DNA of 64,000 nt from Amanita rubescens (taxonomy: Eukaryota; Basidiomycota; Agaricomycetes; Agaricales; Amanitaceae). The stretch is from the NCBI GenBank assembly GCA_015039365.1, contig WION01000233.1, positions 20,196 through 84,195 of the forward strand, written 5' to 3'. Of the stretch, positions 1-10,637 are shown piece after piece; within the stretch, counting starts at the first letter, position 1; every line of letters begins with the position of its first letter. Position numbers and translations under genes: made by a program. Below the pieces are notes generated by a model, which saw nothing but the letters and a program-made list of their open reading frames with translations, was not told the origin of the DNA and made no database searches.

Positions 1-1
1 G

Positions 2-1151
2 GCTAACGGTGTTGTTTGCCGTCACCATTTGCCTGGTGTTGGACAGAACCTTCGTATGTGCCCAATTCATCCATTATCATCGGGGTCTGACATCATGGAC
101 AACAGAGGACCACTTCTGGGTCCCTTACATCAAGAAATGGACAACAAGATTGACTCTTTCGAAATCCTAATGTCCTGACCCCGCCCGCGCTGGTCAAGAA
201 TGGATGCTCTAGTGAGTGTAAACCGGATTCAAACTCGGTTCCAAACTGACATTCGTTATTCTAGCCAAGAATCCAAACTTGGGATGCTCTCCTCGTTCCC
301 ATCTGCAAGCTTTGCTTATGTCCCCGTTTCCACCTTCTCCAACGAAGAGACGTACGTCAAGGGCGTTGAATCCCTGACGATTACCGGTCCTGCCGAATCA
401 AAGACAATCCAGAAGCAGAAGGAATGGATCAAATCCTAACGTTCCTCACCTTGAGTAAGTGTCATTTCGACGAGACGCGCCCTGTTCGTTCAACTCCTTT
501 GCTCTCAGATTCGCTCCATTCCCAGGATGCCTTCCTGCACCCGGCGCAGTGCCCCAACCAGGAAAGCAGTTACTACTCGTTCTTCGTCGGCCTTCTCCAT
601 CCCTTCTCCCGCGGTTCGGTCCACATAGGATCACCAGACGCATTCGCATCTCCCGTCATCGACCAGCGTGCGCTTGATAACGAAGTCGACATCGAGATGA
701 TGCTGGATGCTATCAAGTTTGTACGCAAAGTCGGCGAGACTGGTCCTTTGGGCGCTATCGGCCGAAACGAGCTTTTGCCGGGAGCAGAGGTACAGACGGA
801 CGATCAGCTGAGAGAATGGATCAAGAACTCTGTTCAGACGATGTTCCACCCGATTGGAACTGCGTCGATGCTGCCCCTCGAGGATGGCGGTGTGGTCGAT
901 GCTACGCTCAAGGTTTACGGAACTGCAAATTTGCGGGTGGTGAGTTTTTTTTTTGATTGGCATGTGGAGTGTGTGAACGCTTTGGTTGACGATTCTTTGC
1001 AGGTCGACGCGTCGGTCATGCCTATTCATATTTCTGCCCACACTCAAGCGACGGTATATGCCATCGCTGAGAAGGTAAGATTACAATTCCAACTGAGATG
1101 ATATTAGGTTGCTGAGTGATATTCCAGGCTGCTGATATTATCAGGTCATAA
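2..1151 (+). pseudogene. GMC oxidoreductase (aryl-alcohol oxidase-like), 3' part, frameshifted
   Basis: The 5' end lies outside the window. Near base 40 the frame reads LPGVGQNLR, the conserved GMC segment, but the usual DHP that follows is MCP. Around 690-1080 the C-terminal GMC domain is clear: HPFSRGSVHI, FHPIGTASM (catalytic His) and SAHTQATVYAIAEK (second active-site His). Introns are seen at about 455-510, 942-1002 and 1075-1127, and the last exon ends AADIIRS with a stop at 1149-1151. Two single-base shifts interrupt the frame. After EWIKS at about 437 an extra T creates a stop before NVPHLE. After PGAVPQPGKQ at about 570 an extra T separates it from YYSFFVG. The family oxidises alcohols with FAD and is normally secreted. 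This copy looks inactivated unless the shifts are sequencing errors. Confidence 0.8.
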
Positions 1152-1367
1152 AGACCTTTTTTTAACTTAAGATTTTACAACGAAGGGAAAATGACTCGAT
1201 GAGCATTATATCATCACTATAATAATTGCATACGATATTTGAGACCTATTACGAGCTTGTTACAACTAATGATATTAATAATTCAATTTTCGTTCAACTT
1301 GACTTTCCGTCCGAAAAAGTGTGATTAACTCAGAGCATTCGTATAATGACTGTTATTCTTGGTATCA

Positions 1368-1865
1368 TCATGATTTTTCTGCCTCCACTTGAACTGACGA
1401 AAGGAATTCAACAACATTTTCCAGTGAGGAAGAAATCGCTACGCTACCTTTCTCCAAATCCTTCTTCTCCCAATGACTCAACTCATCTCCTGGTGACTGT
1501 TTCCTCCCAAACAAGACATCCTTCCATGATATCATCCCCTCCTCTCTTCCAGCTGTCGGAGTATTGTCCTTCACCAACGGCCTCCTCGCCAACCGCTTGA
1601 GTCGCTCGAGAGTTTCATTCGAACCGGACCTTTGCGAGTCCAAGCGCAACTGTTCTGCAATAGTCTCTAGGATGGATATCCGCGCGTTGACGCTGGCTTC
1701 TTCATCGCTGTATGTTCTCCGTTTGTCCACGAGATGGATAGAAATGGTGGTGACGGCGATGGCGAAGACGGTGTGTGGGATGTACTTTGTCGCGATGCGC
1801 ATCGCGTGCCAACAAGGGCTGGAGTTGGTTATGTTTGGTCCACCTTGGACTCTGCTCTGTCTCAT
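1368..1865 (-). CDS. hypothetical protein with one membrane segment and coiled coil
   Basis: The open frame is about 165 residues if started at the ATG at 1865 (MRQSRVQGG); it stays open upstream to 2000, where it would overlap the divergent gene, so the inner start is preferred. Near residue 30 is a hydrophobic stretch (IPHTVFAIAVTTISIHL) followed by a basic stop-transfer DKRR and then a predicted helix (ARISILETIAEQLRLDS). The C-terminal half is charged and contains SWKDVLFGRK. The layout resembles a small single-pass organelle or endomembrane protein, but I do not recognise the family. An unseen short 5' exon is possible. Confidence 0.5.
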   Translation of the reverse strand: MRQSRVQGGPNITNSSPCWHAMRIATKYIPHTVFAIAVTTISIHLVDKRRTYSDEEASVNARISILETIAEQLRLDSQRSGSNETLERLKRLARRPLVKDNTPTAGREEGMISWKDVLFGRKQSPGDELSHWEKKDLEKGSVAISSSLENVVEFLSSVQVEAEKS

Positions 1866-1980
1866 GTCGGCCACGATGAATCCTGGTGGGGTGGGGTAGC
1901 TGCGCGCATCTCTCCTGCTTGCTCTTGCTCCGTTACTTTCGAGGATATTTGAAAAATCTTGTACTGGCCAGGAGACGACG

Positions 1981-2832
1981 ATGATTTGGGCTGAAGACAA
2001 TGAAACTGACGATTCGTCTCTTTTTCATCCATCGCCGCCCGAGACGTCAGTTTCGAGGACACGGCGCGCGGAACAGGTAGTCCAGAGACCACAAAACTCT
2101 CCCGTATTGATATCGACACCATCGCCTGTTTCTTTGGAGTTCTCGTCCGATTCGTCCTCGTCCAGTGATCTATCAACCACGACGCTATCCATTGTATCGC
2201 AGACTTCTATCAGCGCATCACTCTTGGACTTTCTAGATGACGAAGAAGAAATTCGTGGAGAACCTCCTATCGGTGGGCCTCCCAGGACTGTTCAGGTCTC
2301 TGGTCCAGAACGTCTCGTGCGTTTGCAAGGTTCCGATCCCGCTAACGACTTGCGGAAGCCCGCATCACCCCAGTTTCTGGCTCCACCCAGAAGACTCACA
2401 CCTGCCCCCGTGAGCCCGGTCGCCACATCTTCTCGTTACCCTCCTAGAGTCGAGCTTTCTGCCTCAAGGTCGCAGGCACGGAAAGCATCCAAGAGACTCC
2501 GGGGCTATAAAGAGATTTCACGCAAGCTTAATTTGCTATCTCAAGACCTTCACTATCGCGACGACACGCGTCGTCAAGAAAGCAAAGATGTAATGCATAC
2601 CATTACGACGTTACGGGATCGGTTGCGGCACCTGCATCGGATTCATGAGGAACGGATGGCGACACATATATCTCCAGTTGCAGTCCCGAGATCTCGGACG
2701 TCAGGAAGTGCCGGTTCTTCGACGGGGATAACGGGGCTCGAGTACATCGACTCGGGGAATCCAGATGATCTTGATTATTCGTATATCTCCTCGCATCATT
2801 CAGGCGAGTTTGTCACGGAAGAATATTCGTGA
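1981..2832 (+). CDS. hypothetical Ser/Pro-rich protein
   Basis: A single uninterrupted frame of 283 residues beginning MIWAEDNETDD. Residues 20-75 are rich in Ser, Thr and Pro. Residues 75-165 are proline-rich with APPRRLTPAPVSPV. Residues 165-220 form a basic, probably helical part (KASKRLRGYKEISRKLNLL, then RRQESKDVMHTITTLRDRL). The C-terminus is Ser/Tyr/Asp-rich. No enzyme motif is visible, and a regulatory or structural role is only a guess. It is divergent from the 1368-1865 gene with about 115 bases between starts, so they may share a promoter. A decayed copy of its 3' end follows at about 3190-3410. Confidence 0.55.
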   Translation: MIWAEDNETDDSSLFHPSPPETSVSRTRRAEQVVQRPQNSPVLISTPSPVSLEFSSDSSSSSDLSTTTLSIVSQTSISASLLDFLDDEEEIRGEPPIGGPPRTVQVSGPERLVRLQGSDPANDLRKPASPQFLAPPRRLTPAPVSPVATSSRYPPRVELSASRSQARKASKRLRGYKEISRKLNLLSQDLHYRDDTRRQESKDVMHTITTLRDRLRHLHRIHEERMATHISPVAVPRSRTSGSAGSSTGITGLEYIDSGNPDDLDYSYISSHHSGEFVTEEYS

Positions 2833-3189
2833 TGCATGCGAGAGGCTGGGAATGGGTAAGAAACCTCTTTTCCGTCATTAATCATGCGCTGACTTGTCGG
2901 ATACATATTTTTAAGTAGGGTCGTTATACATGGTTACTGTGGCAATGGCGAACTCATTATGGTACTGGGAAAGCTCATGAAACGCACCATCCATGTAACT
3001 CATGAATCATTAATGCTATTATCTTGATTTCCTGCGCGTCGACTCCTAAAACTTTCGTGGGATGGCCTGCCGAGAATGTCTAGCAGGCCCGAGGACCATG
3101 GTTCGGGCGCCCAAATCGCAAGATTCGTTGCTTCTGCATTTTTCCGCGTAACCTCATCTTTTTTTCGGCAGTCCTCGTGCAGCGGTTTA

Positions 3190-3410
3190 CCTTCACTGAC
3201 GCGTCGTCAAGAAAGCAAAGTAATGGACAGTATCACGACGGAATCAGCTGCAAGATCCACTTCGAATCCATGAGGGATGGATAGTGAACGCTTTTCCCTG
3301 CTGCAATTACGAGTCAAGAAATCCGCTGCTTCGATGGAGATGACGCCGCTCAAGGATATCGACAGGAACAAGCCGTGGTAATAGGTAAGAAATCGTTTTT
3401 GTGAGATACA
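3190..3410 (+). pseudogene. decayed duplicate of the 3' end of the 1981-2832 gene
   Basis: At 3199-3220 the sequence repeats almost exactly the gcgtcgtcaagaaagcaaag stretch found at about 2567-2587, in the frame RRQESK. It continues with diverged matches (a tcgatgg-gatgac block near 3331 against tcgacggggataac near 2720, and a final gtaagaaa as at about 2859). The copy has stops and deletions and is not a gene. The remaining 2833-3190 interval shows nothing else. Confidence 0.6.
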
Positions 3411-3430
3411 ACAGATATCTGATTACAGAA

Positions 3431-4242
3431 CTAGGAAAGCTCAGGAAATTCCTTCTTTATGTCGACGTCAGTCACAGGGAACAACCACAAGCGCTGGCTA
3501 GCCATCCCTTGTAGCTTGTAGATCCTCAATGCTGTGTTAACCCCAATTTCCGCCACATTATCTTCTGCCAGTCGTAAATTCGTCCTCTTTATGAGCTCTC
3601 GGATAGCTGAAAGCCGCCACTCTTTATCCCATATACCGAATTGCTTCGCCAGCTTCAATTTCTCAATTCCTCCCAACTGCATTTTGCTTAACTGTCTGAC
3701 CGCAAACTTGCCCATCTTTTCCATCTGCCAGAAGTACGACACTTTTAGTATGTCTACCCATTCCTCTTTCGAAGAGAAGGGTGGCGTCTGATCATAGATT
3801 CTGCAAGAAATGAGCTGTGAGAATAGTAAAACAGGTGTTTTTGCGTGCGTACGCTGTTTTCCGGAGAGTTAAAAATGATTTACGTGCCCTTTCGTTTATT
3901 TTGGTACACGTGAAAGGATTTTGTAGCGTTCCAGCTCCACCAACTGCCACATCTTCCACCTCTCCTCGTCCGAGGATCTGTCGAATTAAGATCCGTTCAA
4001 ACACTCCGGAGTCGATAAGATAATACATCGGGAATTTGAAAAGTGTATGGTTGAGCTGGTTTGGGAGAACATCAGCAATCGCCTCAAAGCTGCCACTCGT
4101 ATCCCCTTGCCTCAAAGTACACGTCCCTGGTATATACCCGGGATTTCTGGAGGTCCTGAACGAAGCCAAAACTCAGAAGCGAGTCTTTCCATCCGAAACC
4201 GTGCCCGAATTGACAGCGATTCTGGGACATCTTCTCTGTCAT
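3431..4242 (-). CDS. BTB/POZ domain protein, copy 1
   Basis: Three exons (4242-4111, 4055-3853, 3800-3431) give about 234 residues in continuous phase. An in-frame ATG at 4296 is an alternative start. The BTB core begins VYTRDVYFE and continues over intron 1 into LNHTLFKFPMYYLIDSGVFERIL. Exon 3 starts IYDQTPPFSSKEEWVDILKV and holds the helical region after the BTB fold (MGKFAVRQLSKMQ, WRLSAIRELIK, EIGVNTALRI). BTB domains mediate dimerisation and often bring substrates to cullin-3, but this fungal subfamily has no assigned role that I know of. Intron 1 appears to begin GC rather than GT, as in copy 2. It is the last gene of a five-copy array. Confidence 0.75.
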
Positions 4243-4296
4243 GCACTCTTGTAGAGCTGGGACGATGTCAAGGTATAGCACACGTGTATGTTGCAT

Positions 4297-4899
4297 GTTC
4301 GCCTTCTGATGATGTTATCTACTGCACTAGGCAGGTTACGCCCTATCTCCTCCGGAGATTAGCGGTGTCAATTAAAAAACTGGGACATGGAAACTGGATT
4401 CGGAAGATATGGAATTGCCTCGACCGCCTCGACCAACGGTTGCAATTCACTTGCTAGTCGCAGTAGTCGCGCATCCATTCGAGAACTAAATCAGGGAGAA
4501 GGTCCCTCAGACCCCACGCGAAGCCTCCTATCGATGACTTACTGTTAATAAGCCCGAAAGATTACGACTTTCCATGCAGATGAATATTGAAATGAGGCAT
4601 GATCTTTCTGGAAAACCTCTCTTCGTTGCTGAATACTCCAACATGAATGTTCACAGCGGAAACATTCACGTGAAGACTCGCAGTGGCTTCAGTGAGTACA
4701 CGGCCCATGTTCACGTCCCCAGTATTCGACCGTCACACTGCGTAGTCGATAAGAGAATGCGCGAGCTGTCCCTCCACATTATATTTAACTCTTCAGATTT
4801 TCCTATGATGTCTCGCAATTCATTGGACATTGAATTCAGTTTCGGATGTTTCTCGACAAGATGCCCAACTACTATTACACTGGTACGCTAAATACAGTA
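4297..4899. other. intergenic, nothing recognised
   Basis: Spacer between BTB copies 1 and 2. A 105-residue open frame at 4574-4891 (+) has no recognisable features and I do not consider it coding. Confidence 0.5.
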
Positions 4900-5695
4900 T
4901 TAAAGAAGTTCAGGAAACACTTTCTTTATGTTCGAGTCAGACACGGGAAATAAAAGGCGCTGGCTAGCCATGCCACGTAGCTCGCATATCCTTAATACGA
5001 CATCCACCCCGATTTCCTGCACGTCGGCTTCTGAGAAATCTATATTCGTCTTTATCAATTCTCGAATTGCCGTTAGCTTCCACTCTTTATCCCGGATATC
5101 GTATCGCTTCGCAAGCTTTAATTTCTCGACGCCTCCTATTTGCATCTTGCTCAGCTGGTCCACTGTGAACTTGCCCAACTTGTCCATCTTCCAAAAGTAT
5201 GACACTTTTAAAATGTCAAGCCATTCTCCTTTCCCGACAATGGCAGGCCCTTGATCATAGACTCTGCGAGGAAGTATACGTTAGACGGTGCAGAGCTGGC
5301 GCCATAATAATTACTACGTACGCTGTTCTCTGGAGAGCCAGAAATGATTCAAGCGCCCTCTTATCTATCGTCGAGCAACCGAAAGGGTCTTGTGCTGTTC
5401 CAGCTCCGCTAATCTCCACGTCATCTTCGAGCGCCGCGAACTTGAAGATCCGTTCAAATACTGGAGAATCCCTCAGGTGATATTTTGGGAACTTAAATAT
5501 GGTATTGTCGATCTGATTTTGGATAGTCAGCATAATGGTCAAGCCGCGCCACTCGCATCCAGTGCTTGCCTCAAAGAAAACATCCTCCGTATAAAATATA
5601 GGGTGTTTCTGGTAGTCACCGTAGTAACTCGGAGGTGTGTCTTTCATCGAGTCATCGTCGTGCATAGCCTGAGATCGACGGTTCTTCCTAGTCAT
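4900..5695 (-). CDS. BTB/POZ domain protein, copy 2
   Basis: Exons 5695-5570, 5512-5322 and 5263-4900 give about 226 residues. It is closely related to copy 1. Exon 1 ends FYTEDVFFE, exon 2 is the BTB core IDNTIFKFPKYHLRDSPVFERIF, and exon 3 begins VYDQGPAIVGKGEWLDILKV. The C-terminal helices (LGKFTVDQLSKMQIGGVEK, EIGVDVVLRICELRGMAS) match copy 1. Intron 1 (5569-5513) has donor GAG|GCAAGC, a CTGAC branch-like motif and acceptor AATCAG, the same GC donor as copy 1. Copies 1 and 2 form a subfamily distinct from copies 3-5. Confidence 0.78.
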
Positions 5696-6056
5696 CTCTC
5701 ATGCACTTGCGGAGCTGGGAGGATGCTAAGAGATCCGACACGTGTTTGAGAAGTCCGTGTTCGCCTTTTAATAGTAGTGTTATCTACCACACTAGGCAAG
5801 ATATACCCAGGCTCACTTCTCCGCAGTTTCATGTCGCTGCGATTGGAAAGAATCGTAAGCTTAAAGATTGGCGGATTTGTCGATGTGGCGATTGGCTTAA
5901 ATTACGAGATAAAGTCGATTTGATAAATGATCAGTTGGCCGTTTGTAATATCAATTAATACCTGTCACACAGATGCTAAAGGTCGCATATCCTTGCCGAA
6001 ACGAGTCCATGTGCATGTCGATCAGTTTAAACGTTTACTACTGTACATATGCAGGG
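5696..6056. other. intergenic, nothing recognised
   Basis: Upstream DNA of BTB copy 2 and downstream DNA of copy 3; no RNA gene, repeat or coding frame seen. Confidence 0.5.
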
Positions 6057-6827
6057 TTACGAACGAAAACCGAAACGAGTCCTGATCTCTGCAGACACGT
6101 CTACCCCCGCCACTCCTCGTTTGGAAATCGCCCACCGATAATATGAACGATCATAGCAGCAATCTTCACGAAGCGCCATTACCTTGAGCGCATAGTCCAA
6201 ACCAATCAAGGCGAAATCGTCTCTGTTCAGAGGCTCTGCGCGTTGCACCAATCGTTGAAGGCCCGGTATAAGCCATTCCCCCACGTCATGTTCAAGTGAT
6301 AATTTTACTTGTTTCGCTGGTTGATTTTCGAGCAGCGGAGTCATTTTCTCTACTGCCTCTTCCTTCACATCTTCCATATCCCATAACGCAGCAAGCTGGA
6401 AGACTGATGACCATTCGTCGAGTGTCGTCAGCGGGTGCGAATCAGAAGATTGTCTTCATAAATAATAATCAGCACATATTTGAAAAAAACCAGTGCTTTA
6501 CATACTTGATTGGGATTAAGTACCTAAGTAATCGGATAAAATCGATTGCCGTGATTCCATCCAGTGTCAAAGGTTGGTCATCGGATGTACCATCCGCTTT
6601 GGTACCCGGTGGGACAGGCAATGAGAGCATGTCTCGAAATACTTGAGATTGGTGCACGAATAGTTGGCGAGGAACTTTGAAGAGTCTATTCTCAACCTGT
6701 AGGCAGGACAAATATTTAAAGATAGGTGGAGCAGTGTGATACTTATACGAACCTGAAATATTATATCGTGCAAATAGAATTCTTCGTCATGAAAGATAGC
6801 GGCTTTACTCATAGGTAACGTCGCCAT
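6057..6827 (-). CDS. BTB/POZ domain protein, copy 3
   Basis: Exons 6827-6753, 6696-6506 and 6453-6057 give 220 residues. Exon 1 is MATLPMSKAAIFHDEEFYLH through DIIFQ. Exon 2 is the BTB core (VENRLFKVPRQLFVHQSQVF, then PLTLDGITAIDFIRLLRYL). Exon 3 has the post-BTB helices (LDEWSSVFQLAALWDMEDV, EKMTPLLENQ, LIPGLQRLVQRAEPLN, LIGLDYALKVMALRE). Intron positions equal those of copies 4 and 5. Function beyond BTB-mediated protein interaction is unknown. Confidence 0.82.
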
Positions 6828-7188
6828 GATTGTTGCGTGAATGGTGGCGACCGAGGTAGCGCTTATCGATCTTTATACAAGGCCACTTCGTACTATTGTT
6901 CCCAGACATCCACTGTGCGTGAAACGTAAAATGCTGCGCAAAGAGCAAGAAGGCCTCAAGGCTGTCCATTAGTGTGCTCGCGCAGTGTGCGGCGGCTGCG
7001 AGGAAGTAAATTGTTTGTATTTATTTATCTAATAGATTCAGAAGTAGAATTCGAGAACTCAGTACTCAGCCTCAGAATTCCGGAAGGGCGGGTCAGATCG
7101 TAGAAGCAGATAAGTGAACATGTAGCAGTTGGCACCGAGTTCCATTTGGTGACCGGCCTAAACCGCTACAATTGCGTACTTGTACATA
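6828..7188. other. intergenic, nothing recognised
   Basis: Promoter-side DNA of BTB copy 3; nothing else seen. Confidence 0.5.
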
Positions 7189-7925
7189 TCACTGACGAAT
7201 GTTGAAGCGAACTTGGATTTCTTTAGCGAAGTCCAGTGGAACCTCTCCCCGTCGCTGAACGCTCCAAGAGCCTGAGCTATGACAGCAGTCTTCACGAAGA
7301 GTCATGATCTGGAGTGCGTAATCCAAGCCAATTAAATCGATATCGTCCTTATTCAAAGGCTCTACGCGCTGCACCAATCGGTTAAGGCCAGGTACCAGCC
7401 ATTCCATGACTCCGTGTTCAACCGATAATTTTACTTGCTTTGCTGGTTGCTTTTCGAGTAATGGGGTCATTTTCTGTATCGCCTCTGCCTTTACATCTTC
7501 CATATCCCATAACGCGGCAAGCTTGAAGACTGATGTCCACTCATCGAGAGTCTTGAGTGGATAAAGTTGTCTTCGTAAATTAGTATATACTTGGGTGGAC
7601 TTTATGACATGCCTACTTTGCAGGGAATAGGAATCGGAGCAATCGAACGAAGTCGATCGCCATGATTCCATCCAGTTTCAAAGGCTTGCTATCAGATGTA
7701 CCATCCGCTAAGATCCCCTCTGGGACGGGTAACGAAAACATGTCTCTGAACACTTGAGACTCTTGTATGAAGACGCGACGAGGAACTTTGAAAAGTCGAT
7801 TCTCCACCTGTAGGCATTATCTTAGCAGAGATTGTAAGGATGAAAGCATGTTGCTTCCACACCTGTATAACTATATCCTGGAAGTAGAATTCTTCGTCGT
7901 GCATAACGGGTTTTGCTTCCGCCAT
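7189..7925 (-). CDS. BTB/POZ domain protein, copy 4
   Basis: Exons 7925-7863, 7807-7617 and 7570-7189 give 211 residues. Exon 1 is MAEAKPVMHDEEFYFQDIVI plus Q, exon 2 starts VENRLFKVPRRVFIQESQVF, and exon 3 starts at QLYPLKTLDEWTSVFKLAAL. It is the nearest relative of copy 3: both carry EDVKxEA, the KMTPLLE block and a C-terminal GLDYAL motif. The gene is a recent-looking tandem duplicate with no frame damage. Confidence 0.82.
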
Positions 7926-8707
7926 CCTCTCGTGAATGGATATAAGTACTTTCTCAAGAGATGGTTAATAAAAGAAGCGGCTTCGGCATCATCCGTGACG
8001 CGTGATGCATTGATGGCGCGTCGTTCGAGATTGATTGGCGCATCCGACTCAGCAGGTCGCGCAACGTTCAGATTTGGACACCTCAAGGCCTCACGCTCAT
8101 GAATACCGTCCTCAAGGGTGAAATAACATCTATAACATTCATAACATTGCCGTCGGCAGCATATAACCAAGCAACACGCGGCAGGAATCACATTACCCCG
8201 AGCACAACATCCCCCCCCCAAAAAAAGAAAGTCATAGAAGCCGCATTACATCAGAGCTGAGGGTGGTCCATTGGTTTCACTTGGCGCAAGGGAATATAAA
8301 CGGATCCGAACTCAATGCCGTAATTACTCAAGAAGCACTAACGGCGACCAAGTGAAACATGTACAGAACGTGACTTTGCCAGCTTTTCCACCCCGCCCCG
8401 GTCTATAGTACGCGAGTGCGGTACTACCAACACGGCAAAGCCAAAAACACGATTAACCGGCGCCTATAGCACTGACAAGGTATTTTGCACTTCCTCCATC
8501 GCGTTCAAACAAGCAAGCGTTTTACGAACCGTCAGTCGATGCTCACAGGACTCTTAGGGCTCAACCTCTTGAATTGAATCGAAAAACGACTATGCGACGG
8601 CCTCGCTGATACGCTCCCAACGAAGAATAAATATATTGGTACAAACATTTCGAATTTCATCAGTGCGAGCTCAATTTTATCTGTCATAAATTCATGACTG
8701 CCCCAAA
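7926..8707. other. intergenic, nothing recognised
   Basis: About 780 bases with scattered stops in all frames and a short C-run/A-run at about 8211-8228. No gene or RNA recognised. Confidence 0.5.
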
Positions 8708-9481
8708 TCATGGACTGAACCCCCGACGGATCGCTTGCGAAAAATCTAACGGTGCTTGCCCCCTTTCCCTTCTTGTCCATCTGCAATTGTACGGGTCGTA
8801 CACGCAGGTTTCCCGTAATGCCATGACTTTCAACGCGTCTTCGGTGCCAATCAATTCCGCTTCTTCCTTGTTGAGTGGTTCTGCACGCTGGATTAGTTTA
8901 TTGAGCCCAGAAATTACCCACTCCTTAACATGATGTTTTCTTCCCATGTGTGCCTGCAAAGCCGGCTTGCTCGCCATAATGGAAATCAGATTGTCCGTGG
9001 CTATTTGTTTAATGTTTGTCATCTCGAACCGACTGGCGAGGTCGAGCACTGCTGTCCATTCTTCCATCTTTTCGAATGCCGGGAACTGCGGATTTTGTGT
9101 GAAGTGCCTATAATTGCGTCATTGATGTGCACGAGCATCATTTCGCAAGACTAACAAAATCGGGTACATGCACTGTAGTAAAAGGACAAAATCTTTGGCA
9201 GCAATGCCTTGCAGTTGTAGAGGTTGATCATCTGATAATCCGTCTGGTCGTGCACCTTTAGGTACAGGACAGCTGAGGATATCACGGAATATTTCTGACT
9301 CCTGGAGGAACAAGTGGCGCGGAACTTTGAATAGCTGATCCTCTACCTGCAAACAGAAGGCTAAGTACGAATAAGAGGGAGCATTGCACGACTGGTTTAC
9401 CAGGAAGATAATGTCCTCAAAGTAATAATCTTTGTGTCGAGTGGGCATTCCGTTAATAACGTTAGTGGTAGTGTGATGCAT
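8708..9481 (-). CDS. BTB/POZ domain protein, copy 5
   Basis: Exons 9481-9401, 9346-9156 and 9107-8708 give 223 residues. The start could instead be the internal Met of MPTRHKDYYFEDIIFL. The BTB core is VEDQLFKVPRHLFLQESEIF with GIAAKDFVLLLQCMYP. Post-BTB helices include WTAVLDLASRFEMTNIKQIA, ISGLNKLIQRAEPLNKEE and IGTEDALKVMALRE. It is the first gene of array A in transcription order and is more diverged than copies 3 and 4. Confidence 0.8.
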
Positions 9482-10120
9482 ATGAGGGGTGGCGGTCTTA
9501 AAGTAAGGGTAGTGTCGTACACGATTAACCTATTTATTTGTCCGAGTCCCTTTAAAGGTTACTATATTCGAGAGCCTTTGAGGAGGTTAAAAGCGCCGGG
9601 GTGTGCGACGTTTGCGCCTTGGCGTTGGTACGCACGTTCGTCAAATCATTGATTGCGAAAAGGGGTGCGTGTAATTTTACGGCCCGTGAATGGTGATAAT
9701 CACGATCGAAGGTGGTTCAAGCTTTCGTGGGTTCATGGATAACAATACCCAGCAGTTTCTAGGCCGTCTGGGCGAGTTCGCGGGATCCCACATACACATT
9801 TTTCATAAAATACTTCGTTCCCTAGACGCACATACTACGGAAAAACACGCAAGTATCAAGGGGTACCAGTATCATCGGTATATTTTTATCAAATGCCGAC
9901 ACATCAACATGATGCTCTCGGAAGTCGGAACATGGTAAAGCGCCACACCGGAGACATGCTTATACCCCAACAGGAAAATAACCTCGTTATCTCGTTCGCA
10001 GCCATACCTGAAGCCTACCAGAGCAGTATAACCCGCTTTGCTCTATGTCACGACTCTGCGTCGGATATTTCTATAAATAGCTTTTCACATACCGCGGAGC
10101 GAACGATCGATAGTACATCA
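9482..10120. other. intergenic, nothing recognised
   Basis: Short frames exist on the plus strand at 9690-10189 but have no domain, splice or composition support. Confidence 0.5.
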
Positions 10121-10499
10121 CTAGACAATTATCTGTGGCTCGACTTTCGGGTACCGTTCTGGTATGAACTCCTTTGCGGTTGCATTTAATTCACGATGGA
10201 TCTTCCGCCACGGAGTGCCGCTCCCTTCGCCGCGCCAATACTGCTTGGCCTTCAAAGCATGTTCGTGCCATTCATGGCTTGTTTATCTTTCTCTATACTC
10301 CGCCAGTTCAATTCACTGGGTCCCTCAAACGCAATGATATGGTTGTTAAGCTCACGCTCCTTAATACGTTTGGATTGTCGTTGTTGTCGCAACAGTGTTG
10401 TTTGAGACGTCGATGTGGACCATACCAAGAGTCCCAAGACAGATCTGGCAGCGGTGGTGAGATAGTAGCGACGGCGTCTTCGTTCAGGGGACAAGACAT
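10121..10499 (-). CDS. possible small gene downstream of the HerA-like ATPase, frame broken
   Basis: From the ATG at 10499 a protein-like frame reads MSCPLNEDAVATISPPLPDL and then WDSWYGPHRRLKQHC, and runs on to LRLRDPVN. A second frame nearby reads HEWHEHALKAKQYWRGEGSG and continues PWRKIHRELNATAKEFIP to a stop at 10121-10123. Both parts look like real protein, but I could not join them with a standard intron, so a frameshift, an unusual intron or decay is likely. No family is recognised. It lies 140 bases downstream of the ATPase stop on the same strand. Confidence 0.35.
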
Positions 10500-10637
10500 C
10501 TCAAACACTTGAGAATAGCAGTCAAATTTTCCAACGGCGGAAAGCTAAGATACACACGTCACATCAGCCATCTACCGAACTCATCTTTGTATCACAAAAC
10601 AGTTCATAACACTGCAACTTGCGAGCAAAGGATCCTG

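Noticed and set aside
631..1047. 138-residue minus-strand frame
   Set aside because: Antisense shadow of the GMC oxidoreductase exon.
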